From an uncultured Chryseolinea sp. (GTDB lineage: Bacteria; Bacteroidota; Bacteroidia; Cytophagales; Cyclobacteriaceae), in assembly GCA_946478915.1 (NCBI GenBank), contig CAMLER010000357.1, forward strand, positions 1-5,781: a stretch of DNA of 5,781 nt, written 5' to 3'. Under the pieces are notes generated by a model. It was not told the origin of the DNA and made no database searches. It worked only from the letters and a program-made list of their open reading frames with translations. Position numbers and translations under genes: made by a program. Shown here one piece after another: positions 5,760 to 5,781 of the stretch. The first letter of the stretch is position 1; each line of letters starts with the position of its first letter.

Positions 5760-5781
5760 GTGAATAATACTGCATGAGAAA
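5756..5781 (-). CDS. Possible C-terminal tail of an upstream gene overlapping the IorB-like start
   Basis: In one minus-strand frame the last bases read SHAVLFT followed by TGA at 5758-5756, overlapping the TTG start of the next gene as TTGA, a classic 4-bp stop/start overlap. IorB-type genes are normally preceded by the [2Fe-2S] subunit gene, so this may be its end. Eight codons are too few to identify a product. A competing frame (FLMQYYSLDK, stop at 5751-5749) would give a longer overlap. Confidence 0.35.

Noticed and set aside
1..5781. Mobile element, CRISPR array, tRNA or phage-type genes
   Set aside because: No transposase-like frame, long terminal inverted repeats, spaced direct repeats or cloverleaf-like sequence were seen on either strand.

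Overview
The window carries a one-directional block of catabolic-type genes, all on the minus strand, so transcription runs from the right edge to the left. It most likely comes from a Bacteroidota bacterium. The reasons are indirect: none of the visible starts has a convincing Shine-Dalgarno sequence, base composition is moderate (about 45-55 % GC in the stretches I counted by eye), and one gene is a Tat-exported IorB-type molybdenum hydroxylase subunit, a type common in that phylum. A related environmental lineage such as Planctomycetota or Verrucomicrobiota is not excluded.

Right half (3600-5781): a 719-residue molybdopterin-binding subunit of the xanthine dehydrogenase/aldehyde oxidase superfamily, closest in layout to isoquinoline 1-oxidoreductase beta subunit (IorB). 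It has a twin-arginine leader and appears to start at TTG. The last bases of the window look like the tail of an upstream gene overlapping that start by four bases (TTGA); the [2Fe-2S] partner subunit would be expected there.

Middle (3200-3599): about 400 bp with no convincing gene. It holds a cluster of small dyads and a short direct repeat (3291-3340) and a perfect 10-bp palindrome next to a weak promoter-like TATATTTAT. This gap is the natural boundary between the molybdenum enzyme and the sugar-type genes.

Left half (1-3199): four genes that look like one pathway for a carbohydrate or sugar acid. They are a HUMPS-superfamily decarboxylase/aldolase resembling 3-hexulose-6-phosphate synthase, a medium-chain (zinc-type) alcohol/polyol dehydrogenase, a short-chain dehydrogenase, and the N-terminal 173 residues of a TIM-barrel sugar isomerase/epimerase. 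The last three are separated by exactly 3 bp each and are almost certainly co-transcribed. The set recalls the L-ascorbate (ula) logic of dehydrogenation, beta-keto decarboxylation and epimerisation, but no kinase or transporter is present, so the substrate cannot be named.

The most noteworthy points are: (1) all four structural-zinc cysteines of the medium-chain dehydrogenase are replaced, at canonical spacing, by Asp, Asn, Ser and Asp; (2) the 141-bp gap before that gene contains two different 7-bp-period arrays whose units all begin with TAA, one of them ending 7 bp from the start codon; (3) an HPS-like enzyme sits among dehydrogenases rather than beside its usual isomerase partner. I see no mobile element, CRISPR array, tRNA or rRNA.
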